From assembly GCA_937899105.1 (NCBI GenBank), contig CALBPF010000040.1, positions 1 through 64,000 on the forward strand: DNA of 64,000 nucleotides, read 5' to 3'. The first letter of the stretch is position 1; every line of letters starts with the position of its first letter. A model generated the notes under the pieces. The model was not told the origin of the DNA. It saw only the letters and a list, made by a program, of their open reading frames with translations, and made no database searches. The position numbers were made by a program, and so were the translations under genes. The DNA is from an uncultured Flammeovirgaceae bacterium. Its GTDB lineage: Bacteria; Bacteroidota; Bacteroidia; Cytophagales; Cyclobacteriaceae. Shown in pieces: positions 44,136 through 53,931 of the stretch.

Positions 44136-45971
44136 CTATTCCACTGTAACGGATTTAGCTAGATTCCTAGGCTGATCCACATTGCAATTACGCATTACTG
44201 CTATATGATAGGACAACAATTGCAATGGGATTACAGATACCATTGGCATTAAAGACTCATCTGTCTTAGGAACTTCTATGACAAATTCAGCCATTTTTGG
44301 TATTAAAGCATCACCCTCTGTGACAACAGCAATCACTTTTCCTTTCCTCGCCTTTACTTCCTGAATATTGGAAACGACTTTGTCGTAAGAGCTATCACGA
44401 GTGGCAATGAATACCACCGGCATCTCTTCATCTATTAATGCAATGGGGCCATGTTTCATTTCTGCCGCCGGATAGCCCTCGGCATGGATATAGGAAATTT
44501 CTTTAAGCTTTAATGCGCCTTCCAGGGCTACAGGAAAGTTATAACCTCTGCCCAGGTAAAGGAAATTTTTGGCATCCTGAAATCGCTCTGCAACTTCCTT
44601 AGTTTGCTGGTCTAATAATAGCGCTTTTCCCACTTTGACAGGAATGTTTTCCATTTCCACCAATAGCTCGTGGTATCTGCGTTCGGTAATGGTGCCCTTT
44701 CTATGCGCAACTCGAAGAGCTATCATGGTAAGTACGGTCAGTTGTGCAGTAAAGGCTTTTGTCGATGCCACACCTATTTCCGGACCGGCATGCGTATAGG
44801 CTCCTTCATGAGATGTTCTGGCTATGGATGAGCCTACCACATTACAAACTCCAAAGATCACCGCACCTTTTGACTTGGCAAGTTCAATAGCAGCAAGTGT
44901 ATCGGCAGTCTCACCGGATTGTGAAATGGCAATAACTACATCTCCCTCTTTAATAACAGGGTTCCTATATCTAAATTCGGATGCATACTCTACTTCTACA
45001 GGTACTCTGCAAAACTCTTCAAAGAAATACTCCGCTACCAAGCCGGCATGCCAGGAAGTCCCACATGCTACTATTATAATTCTGTCCGCAGATATTAATT
45101 TATTGGCATACTCACGAATACCACCAAGAACCAGCCTGCCTTCATTTGCATTTAAACGACCTCGCATACAGTCGCTTATTGATTTAGGCTGTTCATAAAT
45201 TTCTTTAAGCATAAAATGCTCATAACCACCCTTTTCTATCGCCTCGAGCTCCATGTCTAACGTTTGAATATAGGGTGTGGAAGGTACGTCTTGAGTATTT
45301 TTTAGTCTCAGCTCATTGTTTTCGATAATAGCTATTTCGTAATCATTTAAATACACTACTTCATTTGTGTATTCGATAATGGGCGTAGCGTCAGAAGCCA
45401 AAAAAAATTCGTTATTTCCTACACCGATAACTAGAGGGCTACCTTTTCTTGCCGCGATCAGCAGATTTGGATCGTCTTTTGACATTATGACTATGGCATA
45501 GGCTCCAACAACCTTGGTGAGCGCTAAACGCACGGCTTCTTCCAGTGAGTATTCGTTGTTTAGCTGGATGTCTTCAATAAATTGTATGAAAACCTCCGAA
45601 TCCGTCTCACTATTAAAAGTATAACCTTTATTAATGAGCTCTTGCTTTAGTGAGCTGTAGTTCTCAATTATGCCATTGTGTATTATAGCAAGATTTTTCG
45701 AGTAAGAATAATGGGGATGGGCATTGATATCATTTGGCTCGCCATGAGTGGCCCATCGCGTATGACCTATGCCAATATTACTGGTCAGTTTTTCATCTAG
45801 TATGGCATTTTCCAGATCTGAAACACGCCCCTTCTTTTTATATACATTCAAGCCATTATTTAAGAGTGCGATGCCGGCGCTATCATAACCGCGATATTCG
45901 AGTCGTTTTAAACCCTTAATAATTACCTCGTGGGCTTTTCTATACCCCACATATGCCACTATTCCACACAT
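44136..45971 (-). CDS. glmS: Glutamine-fructose-6-phosphate aminotransferase (isomerizing)
   Basis: A 611-aa enzyme making glucosamine-6-phosphate for peptidoglycan and LPS. The N-terminal glutaminase starts with the nucleophile Cys2 (CGIVAYVGYRKAHEV), with GIGHTRWATHGEPND and HNGIIENY. The two SIS domains carry VACGTSWHAGLVAEYFFE, SQSGETADTLAAIELAKSKG and GRGYNFPVALEGALKLKEIS, ending in the conserved CNVDQPRNLAKSVTVE tail. Length is standard. It lies directly after the DUF4270 gene (3-nt gap), a conserved Bacteroidota arrangement as I recall it. No glmS ribozyme-like element is evident in the 3-nt gap. Confidence 0.97.
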   Translation of the reverse strand: MCGIVAYVGYRKAHEVIIKGLKRLEYRGYDSAGIALLNNGLNVYKKKGRVSDLENAILDEKLTSNIGIGHTRWATHGEPNDINAHPHYSYSKNLAIIHNGIIENYSSLKQELINKGYTFNSETDSEVFIQFIEDIQLNNEYSLEEAVRLALTKVVGAYAIVIMSKDDPNLLIAARKGSPLVIGVGNNEFFLASDATPIIEYTNEVVYLNDYEIAIIENNELRLKNTQDVPSTPYIQTLDMELEAIEKGGYEHFMLKEIYEQPKSISDCMRGRLNANEGRLVLGGIREYANKLISADRIIIVACGTSWHAGLVAEYFFEEFCRVPVEVEYASEFRYRNPVIKEGDVVIAISQSGETADTLAAIELAKSKGAVIFGVCNVVGSSIARTSHEGAYTHAGPEIGVASTKAFTAQLTVLTMIALRVAHRKGTITERRYHELLVEMENIPVKVGKALLLDQQTKEVAERFQDAKNFLYLGRGYNFPVALEGALKLKEISYIHAEGYPAAEMKHGPIALIDEEMPVVFIATRDSSYDKVVSNIQEVKARKGKVIAVVTEGDALIPKMAEFVIEVPKTDESLMPMVSVIPLQLLSYHIAVMRNCNVDQPRNLAKSVTVE

Positions 45972-45974
45972 ATG

Positions 45975-47378
45975 CTAATCTGTTTTGCTGTAATACAACC
46001 TTAAGAAAATACTGTCCTTTGGTATCACTATGCGGTCAAGTCTGGACACTGATGGCCCTCTTATGATAATCTTGTCAAGAGAAGTTCGATCTAATGTAAG
46101 CTGATTTAGGTAAGTCGGTATCCTAATAAAATTTGAATCCGCTTCATCATAGTTAATGGCTATTGGTACCTCCCCCAAGAAGTTTGCATCTTGTATACCG
46201 ACCAACTCATTGTCATTTAAACGTTCTTCGGAACTCAGCAAAAACTGTAGTACAGAGATTGGATCATTTCCTTCCAGAACAAGCGTGCTATCGCTATTCA
46301 GGTAAAGTTCGGCGCCCTGAAACACTGTATTTTCTAATGTATCTACAAATGATTTGAAGGGTTCGAAGTCCAAAGCAATAAAAAGATTAGCGCCTGATTG
46401 TATGTAGGCGTTCTCATCTTCCAGCTCCGCCGGGGTATAAAAATCCGTCAAAGGGTTAAATTTTTCAAGCGACCAACCGGAGTTGGCGTTTGGCCTTATT
46501 TCATTAAAGGCTTTATTTGAATTGAACAGAATAAACATCTCTATTTCACTCGTGCCTGATGGCGTCACACGATTATACTTAACGGATATAAATGATCGAA
46601 CATCTTGCCCACTGAACTGAAGCGCTGTATTTCCTGATTCCTGTTGCAAAGCGATACCTTTCATAATCTTATCAAACTCTTGGGAAGCATTAAGCGTCGA
46701 ATCCGGAAAACTAAGTGTGTCCAATAATACGTCGCGGTATTGATTGAAAATATCTTCCCAAAACGGTTGATCGAGATCAAAACTGGCCGTATACAAGTAT
46801 ATGCCGCTAGCATCAAAAAGCGAGTCAGGTATATTAGTAATGCTTTGATTATCAGAACTATCTGCAAGGTTTATCCCTAATGAGTCCAAGTAGAATGTAA
46901 ATTGTGTTTCACCGATTTTATTGCCAATTGCTAAGGCGCTTGAATTCGTATACTCTGCATTTACATCAACGGTATCTAATAGCTGATATACACCATAGCC
47001 AACAGAAGGGAGATTGGTCGTACTACCATAGGCTTCTTGGATTCTTAGCGTCATATCGGCAGATACAAAATTGTAGTCAATGGTATCCGATACAGGGAAG
47101 GACGCCCTTAGTGAGGTAGTGCTTAAGTCAGAAAACGCTATTGACTTAATCTCCCCAAGCTGTGGGTCTTCATATTCCCCAACCAATAATAGCCCGGATG
47201 CGTCGTAAGGTAGATCATCCACCCAAACTTGCTTTACATAATCCCGCATTGGAATTTCGGCAAAAAAAATCCCCAAATTGTCTTCGGGGGGTAAGCCTAT
47301 TGAGTTTTCTTCCTCACAGGAAAAAAGTAGTAAGGCTGCTAACGAAAGCAACCCTATTTTTCTAGCCCACAAGTTCAT
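45975..47378 (-). CDS. DUF4270 lipoprotein
   Basis: About 467 aa with a lipoprotein signal (SLAALLLFSC, then EEENS, an acidic surface-export-type signal). The body is beta-rich and Ser/Thr/Asp-rich with VSADMTLRIQEAYGSTTNLP and GAELYLNSDSTLVLEGNDP, as in DUF4270 proteins, which are confined to Bacteroidota and have no settled function. The start at 47378 gives the lipoprotein signal; an in-frame ATG at 47432 would add 18 polar residues. The 5' end overlaps the upstream GT5-like gene by 17 bp. Confidence 0.8.
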   Translation of the reverse strand: MNLWARKIGLLSLAALLLFSCEEENSIGLPPEDNLGIFFAEIPMRDYVKQVWVDDLPYDASGLLLVGEYEDPQLGEIKSIAFSDLSTTSLRASFPVSDTIDYNFVSADMTLRIQEAYGSTTNLPSVGYGVYQLLDTVDVNAEYTNSSALAIGNKIGETQFTFYLDSLGINLADSSDNQSITNIPDSLFDASGIYLYTASFDLDQPFWEDIFNQYRDVLLDTLSFPDSTLNASQEFDKIMKGIALQQESGNTALQFSGQDVRSFISVKYNRVTPSGTSEIEMFILFNSNKAFNEIRPNANSGWSLEKFNPLTDFYTPAELEDENAYIQSGANLFIALDFEPFKSFVDTLENTVFQGAELYLNSDSTLVLEGNDPISVLQFLLSSEERLNDNELVGIQDANFLGEVPIAINYDEADSNFIRIPTYLNQLTLDRTSLDKIIIRGPSVSRLDRIVIPKDSIFLRLYYSKTD

Positions 47379-48168
47379 TATATAGGTCGTAGTATGAATC
47401 CGTAAAGTTTTCGTTCTTCTCAATAGTCTCAACTTTCTTCTCTTCTTCTAACTCATTGAAAAGTCCATTTAAACCTTTTCCGCCTTCAGCCATAATCACA
47501 GCATCTGAAAACTCCACACCAAGTTTTATAAAACCGTTAAAATCGGCAGTTTCAAGATTTGCCAACATGCTGTCTTCAATATCCATCATCTTTACTTTAT
47601 CCAGCAGATCGCTGTCAAATTTATGTGTGAAGCTGGTATTGTAGACAGAGAAAACCGTTTTTGATGACTTGAACAAGGGATCGTTTTTATAAGTAGTTTT
47701 TAAGTAAAGCGGAATCAGACTTGTCATCCAGTCGTTACAATGTACGATGTCCGGCGCCCAACCTAGTTTCTTAACCGTTTCAATAACGCCTTTGCAGAAA
47801 AATATTGCCCGCTCGTCATTATCTTCATAGAACTTATTTTCCTTATCGTGGAAAACGGACTTTCTGTGGAAGTAATCTTCATTATCAATGAAGTAGACTT
47901 GAAGTTTTGCGTTAGGTATAGACGCGACCTTGATGATCAGGGGTTTCTCTTCATCGCCTACGGCAATGTTAATACCAGATAATCTTACTACTTCGTGTAA
48001 TCTGTTCTTTCTCTCATTGATCAACCCAAACCTAGGAACAAGAATTCTAATTTCCATTCCTTTTTCTTGCATGGCCTGAGGTAGTTTTCTTACAAAATCT
48101 GCAACTTCAGAAGTTTGCAAAAATGGATTGATCTCGCTGGCTACATATAGAATACGAAGATTCGACAT
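47362..48168 (-). CDS. Stand-alone N-terminal GT5 (glycogen/starch synthase) domain protein
   Basis: A 268-aa protein corresponding to only the N-terminal Rossmann half of ADP-glucose glycogen synthase. It has RILYVASEINPFLQTSEVAD in place of the usual KxGGLADV loop, then GMEIRILVPRFGLINERKNR, WAPDIVHCNDWMTSLIPLYL and KTVFSVYNTSFTHKF. The C-terminal nucleotide-sugar half is absent, and in the loop ADP-binding Lys/Gly residues are replaced by Gln-Thr-Ser-Glu, so normal synthase activity is doubtful. Short homologues next to panC are typical of Bacteroidota. The ATG at 48168 is chosen because it begins the conserved domain. Confidence 0.78.
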   Translation of the reverse strand: MSNLRILYVASEINPFLQTSEVADFVRKLPQAMQEKGMEIRILVPRFGLINERKNRLHEVVRLSGINIAVGDEEKPLIIKVASIPNAKLQVYFIDNEDYFHRKSVFHDKENKFYEDNDERAIFFCKGVIETVKKLGWAPDIVHCNDWMTSLIPLYLKTTYKNDPLFKSSKTVFSVYNTSFTHKFDSDLLDKVKMMDIEDSMLANLETADFNGFIKLGVEFSDAVIMAEGGKGLNGLFNELEEEKKVETIEKNENFTDSYYDLYNELVG

Positions 48169-48281
48169 ATTTGTATGGATTTGATTTTCAAAATTAATCC
48201 ACAAAAGTACTAAAATTTTGCCTGTAATCCGCATTTAGTTTTTTTAAAAATATAGCTTTGCACTCATTTTTGGCCAATCCA

Positions 48282-49127
48282 ATGCGTCATTTCACTACTG
48301 TTTCAGGAATACAAAACTACTTGCGTGAACAAAAGCTAAATCATAACAGTATTGGTTTAGTGCCCACTATGGGGGCCCTGCATGAGGGACATAGTTCGTT
48401 GGTCAAAGCCTCACTTAGTGAAAATGATATCACTGTTACAAGTATATTTATTAATCCAGTCCAGTTTGATAATGTTGAAGACTTTAAGCGCTATCCTCAA
48501 ACCTTAGAGAGTGACTTAATAGAACTCCAAAAATTGGGGAATACTGTTGTTTTTATTCCATCTCAACAAGAAATGTACCCTGAAAAAACGATTTTAAGGT
48601 TGGAGTTTGGCTCCCTCCAGCAAGAAATGGAAGGAAAGTTTAGAGAGGGTCATTTTAATGGTGTCGGAATAGTAGTAGGAAAACTTTTTAACATCATTAA
48701 GCCTGATAAAGCCTATTTTGGTCAGAAAGATCTTCAGCAGTACGCGGTTATTAACCAGTTGGTGAAAGACTTTTCTTTTGATGTAAAGCTAAGGTGTATG
48801 CCTATTTTAAGAGAGGACGATGGGTTAGCGTTTTCCTCTAGAAATCAAAGATTAGATGCTAAGGGAAGAACAGAGGCTATCATACTCTACAAGTCCCTGG
48901 AGCTGGCCAAAGATTTAATAGTGGAAAAGGTATCAATCGAAGAAATCATCGTAAAAGTGCAAAACTTGTTTGGCCAATCCACTGTTGATTTGGAATATTT
49001 TGAAATTGTGGATCCTGTATCTTTGATGCCGATTCAGAGTTATAATACTCAAACAAATATAGCTTTGTGTATTGCAGGGCGCGTGGGGAAGATAAGACTC
49101 ATAGATAATATGATTATTTCTAAATGA
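48282..49127 (+). CDS. panC: Pantothenate synthetase
   Basis: A 281-aa enzyme that condenses pantoate and beta-alanine with ATP to pantothenate. Motifs are [18 protein letters not shown] (HIGH-type HEGH), [54 protein letters not shown] and the KMSKS-like FSSRNQRL. The ATG at 48282 is preferred over the in-frame TTG at 48258. The stop overlaps the panD start by 4 nt, so the two coenzyme-A genes are coupled. Confidence 0.95.
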   Translation: MRHFTTVSGIQNYLREQKLNHNSIGLVPTMGALHEGHSSLVKASLSENDITVTSIFINPVQFDNVEDFKRYPQTLESDLIELQKLGNTVVFIPSQQEMYPEKTILRLEFGSLQQEMEGKFREGHFNGVGIVVGKLFNIIKPDKAYFGQKDLQQYAVINQLVKDFSFDVKLRCMPILREDDGLAFSSRNQRLDAKGRTEAIILYKSLELAKDLIVEKVSIEEIIVKVQNLFGQSTVDLEYFEIVDPVSLMPIQSYNTQTNIALCIAGRVGKIRLIDNMIISK

Positions 49128-49474
49128 ATATAGAGGTTTTAAAATCAAAGATTCACAGAGTGAGGCTTACGCAAGTTGAGTTGCATTATGTAGGCAGTAT
49201 TACTATAGACGAGGATTTGATGGATGCGGCGAATTTAATCGAAGGGGAAAAGGTTCAGGTTGTTAACATAAATAATGGGGAACGCCTTGAAACCTACGTT
49301 ATTACAGGTGAGCGCGGTAGTGGTATGATATGCATGAATGGTCCGGCTGCAAGAAAGGCACAGGTTGGCGATATTATCTTCATTATATCGTATGCTTCAA
49401 TAGATTTTGATGTAGTTATTTCATTTTATTCCAGTTTTATTTTTCCGGATGCTAATAACAGGCTTGCTGTTTAA
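49124..49474 (+). CDS. panD: Aspartate 1-decarboxylase
   Basis: A 116-aa pyruvoyl enzyme that makes beta-alanine for the panC reaction. The self-processing Gly24-Ser25 site is visible in [19 protein letters not shown]; cleavage leaves the pyruvoyl group on the alpha chain. Other conserved parts are [18 protein letters not shown] and [20 protein letters not shown]. The last ~12 residues diverge from the family consensus. Coupled to panC by a 4-nt ATGA overlap. Confidence 0.95.
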   Translation: MNIEVLKSKIHRVRLTQVELHYVGSITIDEDLMDAANLIEGEKVQVVNINNGERLETYVITGERGSGMICMNGPAARKAQVGDIIFIISYASIDFDVVISFYSSFIFPDANNRLAV

Positions 49475-49478
49475 TCTG

Positions 49479-50519
49479 ATGGAGGTAAGACTTAAGAACA
49501 TTGCCAAGTACGGCGTAATGCTTGGCATCACAACTTTCCTACTTTGGTTATCGTTTGAAAATATTGAGGTAGCCGAAGGCGAAAGTAAATGGGGCTTTAT
49601 TCTCAGTGTATGGAGTACAGCCGACAAACCTTTTTTGTTTTTATCCGCATTAGTCGCCTTGTTAAGTCATTTAATTAGAGCAGAGCGTTGGAAGTTGCTT
49701 CTTAATCCTCTTGGGTTTAAAATAGGCTTATTTAAAGGGTTTTTATCTGTAATGATTGGCTACTTTATCAATCTTGTTGTTCCACGTGGGGGCGAGGTCT
49801 CACGATGCTACAATCTTTACAGACTTTCACAGGTGCCGGTAAATATTTCGTTGGGAACCGTTGTTGCGGAGCGGGTGATTGATCTGATTTTCCTATTGGT
49901 TCTTATTGGCACGTCATTCTTAATAGAAGTTGATAATCTGTTGCTCTTTTTTAATTCTGATGAAGTCAGAGCTTTAAGAGGCACGGACCAGGGAGGGCGA
50001 ATTCCATGGGGCCTTATAGTCTCCACGATTCTAGCTTTATTGGGTGTTTTTATAGTGTTTTGGCACCTATTTAGAACCCGCAGATATCTCATGCTAAGAT
50101 TCATTTCAAAATCTAGAAATGTTGTTTTTGGGATTCGGGACGGCGCCAAATCAGTTTTGAAGTTAGAGCATCGTATTTTATTCATAGGTTATTCGCTGGC
50201 TATTTGGATATGTTATTATCTTATGATGTACTTCGTAATGCTGGCGTTTCCTGAAACCCATAGTCTTGGTCTGGAGGCGGCGCTTACAATTTTTGTAATA
50301 GGAGGTATAGCCATGGCGGTTCCACTACCGGGTGGAGCAGGAAGCTTTCATATACTTGTAGCCACAGGATTGGTTTTATTATATAGTCTTGCTCAGGATA
50401 AGGCCGTAGCTTTTACTTTTATATTCCACGGGTGGCAGACAATAGTCGTTATAGCAGTAGGAGCAAGTTCTATGTTTGTGAGTCAATTTTTAAGAAACAG
50501 AGTTGAAAACATCAGATAA
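49479..50519 (+). CDS. LPG synthase-type transmembrane protein (UPF0104)
   Basis: About 346 aa with roughly eight hydrophobic segments, of the lysylphosphatidylglycerol synthase transmembrane family. Family-like pieces are [52 protein letters not shown] and [20 protein letters not shown]. Only the membrane (flippase-like) domain is present, without the soluble aminoacyl-transfer domain, so it probably moves a lipid rather than making one. An ATG at 49449 would overlap panD by 26 bp; 49479 lies 4 nt after the panD stop and is preferred. Confidence 0.8.
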   Translation: MEVRLKNIAKYGVMLGITTFLLWLSFENIEVAEGESKWGFILSVWSTADKPFLFLSALVALLSHLIRAERWKLLLNPLGFKIGLFKGFLSVMIGYFINLVVPRGGEVSRCYNLYRLSQVPVNISLGTVVAERVIDLIFLLVLIGTSFLIEVDNLLLFFNSDEVRALRGTDQGGRIPWGLIVSTILALLGVFIVFWHLFRTRRYLMLRFISKSRNVVFGIRDGAKSVLKLEHRILFIGYSLAIWICYYLMMYFVMLAFPETHSLGLEAALTIFVIGGIAMAVPLPGGAGSFHILVATGLVLLYSLAQDKAVAFTFIFHGWQTIVVIAVGASSMFVSQFLRNRVENIR

Positions 50520-50982
50520 AATCATGCCGTTGGCAGAGGCTGTTACTCATGTTAAGTCATGGCAGAATGAGGAAAAAAAAGTAGTTTTCTCCAACGGTTG
50601 TTTTGACATTTTACACCTTGGGCATATCGATTATCTTGAAAAAGCACGCGCTTTGGGTCAAAAACTTGTCATAGGACTGAACACAGATGAGTCGGTCACA
50701 AAGCTAAAAGGAGTGTCTCGTCCCGTGAACAATGAGCTTTCGCGTGCACGGATTCTGGCCGCTCTGGCATTTGTAGATGCTGTTGTACTTTTTAATGAGG
50801 ATACACCTTACGAACTTATAAAGGCAATTCGTCCTAATATTTTAGTTAAAGGAGATGACTATTTGGCAGAAAATATTGTTGGTGCAGATATTGTTGAGGC
50901 AAATGGTGGAAATGTAAAAACCGTATCACTCGTGGAGGGTTATTCCACGTCGTCATTAATAGAAAAAATAAAAAAAATATAG
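50503..50982 (+). CDS. rfaE2: D-glycero-beta-D-manno-heptose 1-phosphate adenylyltransferase
   Basis: A 159-aa nucleotidyltransferase making ADP-heptose for LPS core: it has the HxGH motif in [20 protein letters not shown], the second signature [13 protein letters not shown], and [20 protein letters not shown]. It corresponds to the C-terminal half of E. coli HldE; the kinase half (rfaE1) is not here. The TTG start at 50503 overlaps the preceding gene by 17 nt and gives the N-terminal TSDKI stretch resembling homologues; an ATG at 50524 is the alternative. Confidence 0.9.
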   Translation: MKTSDKIMPLAEAVTHVKSWQNEEKKVVFSNGCFDILHLGHIDYLEKARALGQKLVIGLNTDESVTKLKGVSRPVNNELSRARILAALAFVDAVVLFNEDTPYELIKAIRPNILVKGDDYLAENIVGADIVEANGGNVKTVSLVEGYSTSSLIEKIKKI

Positions 50983-50984
50983 CT

Positions 50985-51677
50985 ATGGGAGGAATATGGA
51001 TAATAATTATAGTCTTCGGAATCATCAGCTTTGCGGTTAATTCAAGGTTGAAGAGTAAGTTTAGAAAATATTCTAAAATGCCACTGAGCAATAATCTTTC
51101 TGGCGCTGAAGTGGCGAAACTGATGCTGGCAGATCATAATATTCATGATGTACAGGTTACATGCGTTCCTGGAAGTTTGACAGATCATTATAATCCGGCT
51201 AACCGAACTGTAAATTTAAGTGAGGAAGTTTACCACGGTAGAAATGCTGCTGCTGCGGCAGTAGCTTCCCACGAATGTGGACACGCAGTGCAACACGCCA
51301 CGGCTTACAGTATGTTGGAATTCAGGTCCATGCTGGTACCACTGCAGAACGCGAGTGCAAAGATTTTGAATGTCATATTTATCATGATGCTTTTTGGGTC
51401 ATTCGCATTGACTAACTTCATGCCAACTGCTTTACTCGTTGTTATAGGCGCTTACGGTGTGATGACTTTGTTTTCGTTTGTCACCTTACCGGTGGAATTC
51501 GATGCCAGTAGAAGGGCGTTGGCCTGGGTTAAGGATAGACAGATAGTTAATATTTCAGAATACGGTATGGCTAAGGATGCATTAAAGTGGGCCGCTATGA
51601 CCTATGTGGTGGTAGCTGTTGGTTCTTTGGTAACCTTGCTCTACTATGTAAGTATGTTTTTAGGAAGCAGGGATTAA
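50985..51677 (+). CDS. Neutral zinc metallopeptidase, YugP family
   Basis: A 230-aa membrane peptidase: N-terminal helix (GGIWIIIIVFGIISFAV), zinc motif His96-Glu97-x-x-His100 (ASHECGHAVQHA), then two to three transmembrane helices (ILNVIFIMMLFGSFALTNFM). The third ligand is likely the Glu in LPVEFDASRRAL. Substrate unknown. It starts 2 nt after rfaE2 and ends before a hairpin terminator, so it closes the panC-panD run. Confidence 0.88.
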   Translation: MGGIWIIIIVFGIISFAVNSRLKSKFRKYSKMPLSNNLSGAEVAKLMLADHNIHDVQVTCVPGSLTDHYNPANRTVNLSEEVYHGRNAAAAAVASHECGHAVQHATAYSMLEFRSMLVPLQNASAKILNVIFIMMLFGSFALTNFMPTALLVVIGAYGVMTLFSFVTLPVEFDASRRALAWVKDRQIVNISEYGMAKDALKWAAMTYVVVAVGSLVTLLYYVSMFLGSRD

Positions 51678-51704
51678 TGGCTTCATCAAGAAATTGTATT
51701 TTTG

Positions 51705-51734
51705 AAGGCTCGCAAACGATTGTGAGCCTTTTTT
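51705..51734 (+). terminator. Rho-independent terminator after the zinc peptidase gene
   Basis: AAGGCTCGCAA (51705-51715) pairs with TTGTGAGCCTT (51720-51730), 11 bp with one G-U pair and a 4-nt loop, followed by T residues to 51734. It separates the panC-to-peptidase operon from the acyl-CoA dehydrogenase gene. Confidence 0.88.
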
Positions 51735-51763
51735 GTTACATCTAAAAAATACTAAATAGACCT

Positions 51764-52906
51764 ATGAATTTTGAATTGACTGAGGAGCAATTAGCCGTGC
51801 AGGCAGCAGCTAGGGATTTCGCACAAACCGAACTACTACCGGGCGTAATTGAAAGAGACGAACAACAAAAATTTCCGGCCGAACAGGTGAAAAAGTTAGG
51901 GGAGTTGGGTTTTATGGGAATGATGGTGGATCCAAAATATAATGGAGGAGGTATGGATACCGTTTCATACGTTCTTGCAATGGAGGAAATTTCCAAGATT
52001 GATGCTTCGGCCTCAGTTTGTATGTCGGTTAATAGCTCCCTAGTTTGTTGGGGTGTTGAAACCTATGGTACGGAGGAGCAGAAACAGAAGTACCTAACCA
52101 AACTGGCTACCGGAGAAAACATAGGCGCTTTTTGCCTGTCGGAACCAGAGGCAGGCTCAGATGCTACCAGCCAGCGAACAACAGCCGAGGATAAGGGAGA
52201 TTATTATCTGCTTAACGGTACTAAAAACTGGATAACAAATGGAAACAGCGCCGGTATTTATATAGTTATTGCCCAAACGGATCCGGAGAAAAAACATAAA
52301 GGAATAAATGCGCTAATTGTTGAAAAAGGTATGGATGGATTTGTTGTTGGTAAAAAAGAAGACAAACTTGGTATCCGCGGCTCGGATACTCACTCTCTGA
52401 TGTTTACTGATGTAAAAGTACCTAAGGAGAATCGTATCGGGGATGATGGTTTTGGATTTACCTTCGCTATGAATACTCTTAATGGGGGAAGAATAGGCAT
52501 AGCTTCTCAGGCCCTGGGCATAGCTTCCGGTGCATATGAGCTGGCTTTAAAATATTCTCAGGAACGTAAAGCGTTCGGTAAAGAGATTTCTCAACATCAA
52601 GCTATTCAATTCAAACTTGCCGATATGGCTACGCAAATTGAGGCAGCTCGTTTACTCTGTCTTCAGGCGGCAAGCTTAAAAGATCAGAAAAAGCCTTACG
52701 CACAGGCCAGCGCTATGGCGAAGCTTTTTGCTTCTGAGGCTGCAATGGCGATTACTGTAGAAGCTGTTCAAATACACGGGGGTTATGGTTTTGTTAAAGA
52801 ATATCACGTCGAGCGCTTGATGCGCGATGCCAAAATAACACAGATATACGAAGGTACTTCTGAAATTCAACGTATTGTGATTTCTAGGTCGCTTTTGAGC
52901 CGATAG
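51764..52906 (+). CDS. Acyl-CoA dehydrogenase
   Basis: A 380-aa flavoprotein catalysing alpha-beta dehydrogenation of acyl-CoA. It has FCLSEPEAGSDATSQRTTAE (FAD/substrate loop), NGTKNWITNGNSAGIYIVIA, NGGRIGIASQALGIASGAYE, QHQAIQFKLADMATQIEAAR and the C-terminal IYEGTSEIQRIVISRSL with the likely catalytic Glu of the short/branched-chain type in the YEGTSE segment. Chain-length preference cannot be fixed. It stands alone, with a terminator upstream and an AraC gene downstream. Confidence 0.93.
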   Translation: MNFELTEEQLAVQAAARDFAQTELLPGVIERDEQQKFPAEQVKKLGELGFMGMMVDPKYNGGGMDTVSYVLAMEEISKIDASASVCMSVNSSLVCWGVETYGTEEQKQKYLTKLATGENIGAFCLSEPEAGSDATSQRTTAEDKGDYYLLNGTKNWITNGNSAGIYIVIAQTDPEKKHKGINALIVEKGMDGFVVGKKEDKLGIRGSDTHSLMFTDVKVPKENRIGDDGFGFTFAMNTLNGGRIGIASQALGIASGAYELALKYSQERKAFGKEISQHQAIQFKLADMATQIEAARLLCLQAASLKDQKKPYAQASAMAKLFASEAAMAITVEAVQIHGGYGFVKEYHVERLMRDAKITQIYEGTSEIQRIVISRSLLSR

Positions 52907-53004
52907 AATTTACCGTCTATAAAAAATCCTACTTTTCTTGAAATAGTGCATGTAAGTTTAATGTGAAATATGTATATTCGCTATAGAATAAATACAGCAC
53001 TTTA

Positions 53005-53931
53005 ATGGAAGATTACAACAAAATAATCGAATCTCTAGGAATAAAGTACCTAAAGTCAAATAACGTCAAGGTAATAAATCCGCTTACAATCGTTGATTTT
53101 AAAGATACGGAGAACATTCTCATTCTTTTGAAGAAAGGGGCGATCCATTTCGGAAAAAACAAGGACTTGCTCAAAGAAGGGCATGCCTTATTTATTCCGG
53201 CAAATCGATTGGCGGAGTTACATTTTGGCGAAGTAAGTAACAAAACAACCAAGGTTGACCTAGAGGAATTTAGCTTCAAGCAAGCAGAGTATTTCAGAAC
53301 TTCAAAGCTGGGTGAGATAAATGAAAGTGTAGCCGCTGATTTTAGCATTGTTGTTTTTGAAACAAAGGTGTTTGATACGGTTAATTTCTTTACAGCGCTT
53401 GATATTCCGGCTTTCGATATGGAGAATGGTACCTTAGGTAGTCTGATATATGACTTGATAACTGAGGAAAGTAGACTTAAAGAAGGTAATCAACGGGTTA
53501 TTAAGTTGAAAACGGAACTGTTGGTCATCGAATCGATAAGACACCTTATTGACAACAGAATGTTTGTAGAACAGCTAGCTACTAACAGCACGTACTTCAA
53601 AGACCCTCGCTTGATTACACTTTTTAGGTATATTAAAGATAATCTGGGAGGAGAATTGACAAATAAGGTTCTTTCTGACGTGACGGAAGTCTCTGAAGAT
53701 TATGTCGGTCAGTATTTTAAGACCTTAACGGGTATTAACCCACAGGACTATATAGAATACCAGCGCATGGAGTATGCTGTAAAGCTTTTAAGAACAACAA
53801 AGATGAGTATCAGAGATATTGGGAAGACCTGCGGCTACAAAGATACGGCATACTTCTGCCGTAGGTTCAAAATGATGCACGGTATTCCTGCTGGGAAAAT
53901 GAGAAAACGAGAAACGCTAATGAACGTTTAA
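53005..53931 (+). CDS. AraC-family transcriptional regulator
   Basis: A 308-aa regulator with a cupin-like N-terminal half (LILLKKGAIHFGKNKDLLKE, GHALFIPANRLAELHFG) and two C-terminal helix-turn-helix motifs (residues ~210-300): VSEDYVGQYFKTLTGINPQD and IRDIGKTCGYKDTAYFCRRF. The ligand is unknown and the targets cannot be read from context. It is preceded by a ~100-bp AT-rich leader and overlaps the convergent GGGP synthase gene by 15 bp. Confidence 0.88.
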   Translation: MEDYNKIIESLGIKYLKSNNVKVINPLTIVDFKDTENILILLKKGAIHFGKNKDLLKEGHALFIPANRLAELHFGEVSNKTTKVDLEEFSFKQAEYFRTSKLGEINESVAADFSIVVFETKVFDTVNFFTALDIPAFDMENGTLGSLIYDLITEESRLKEGNQRVIKLKTELLVIESIRHLIDNRMFVEQLATNSTYFKDPRLITLFRYIKDNLGGELTNKVLSDVTEVSEDYVGQYFKTLTGINPQDYIEYQRMEYAVKLLRTTKMSIRDIGKTCGYKDTAYFCRRFKMMHGIPAGKMRKRETLMNV

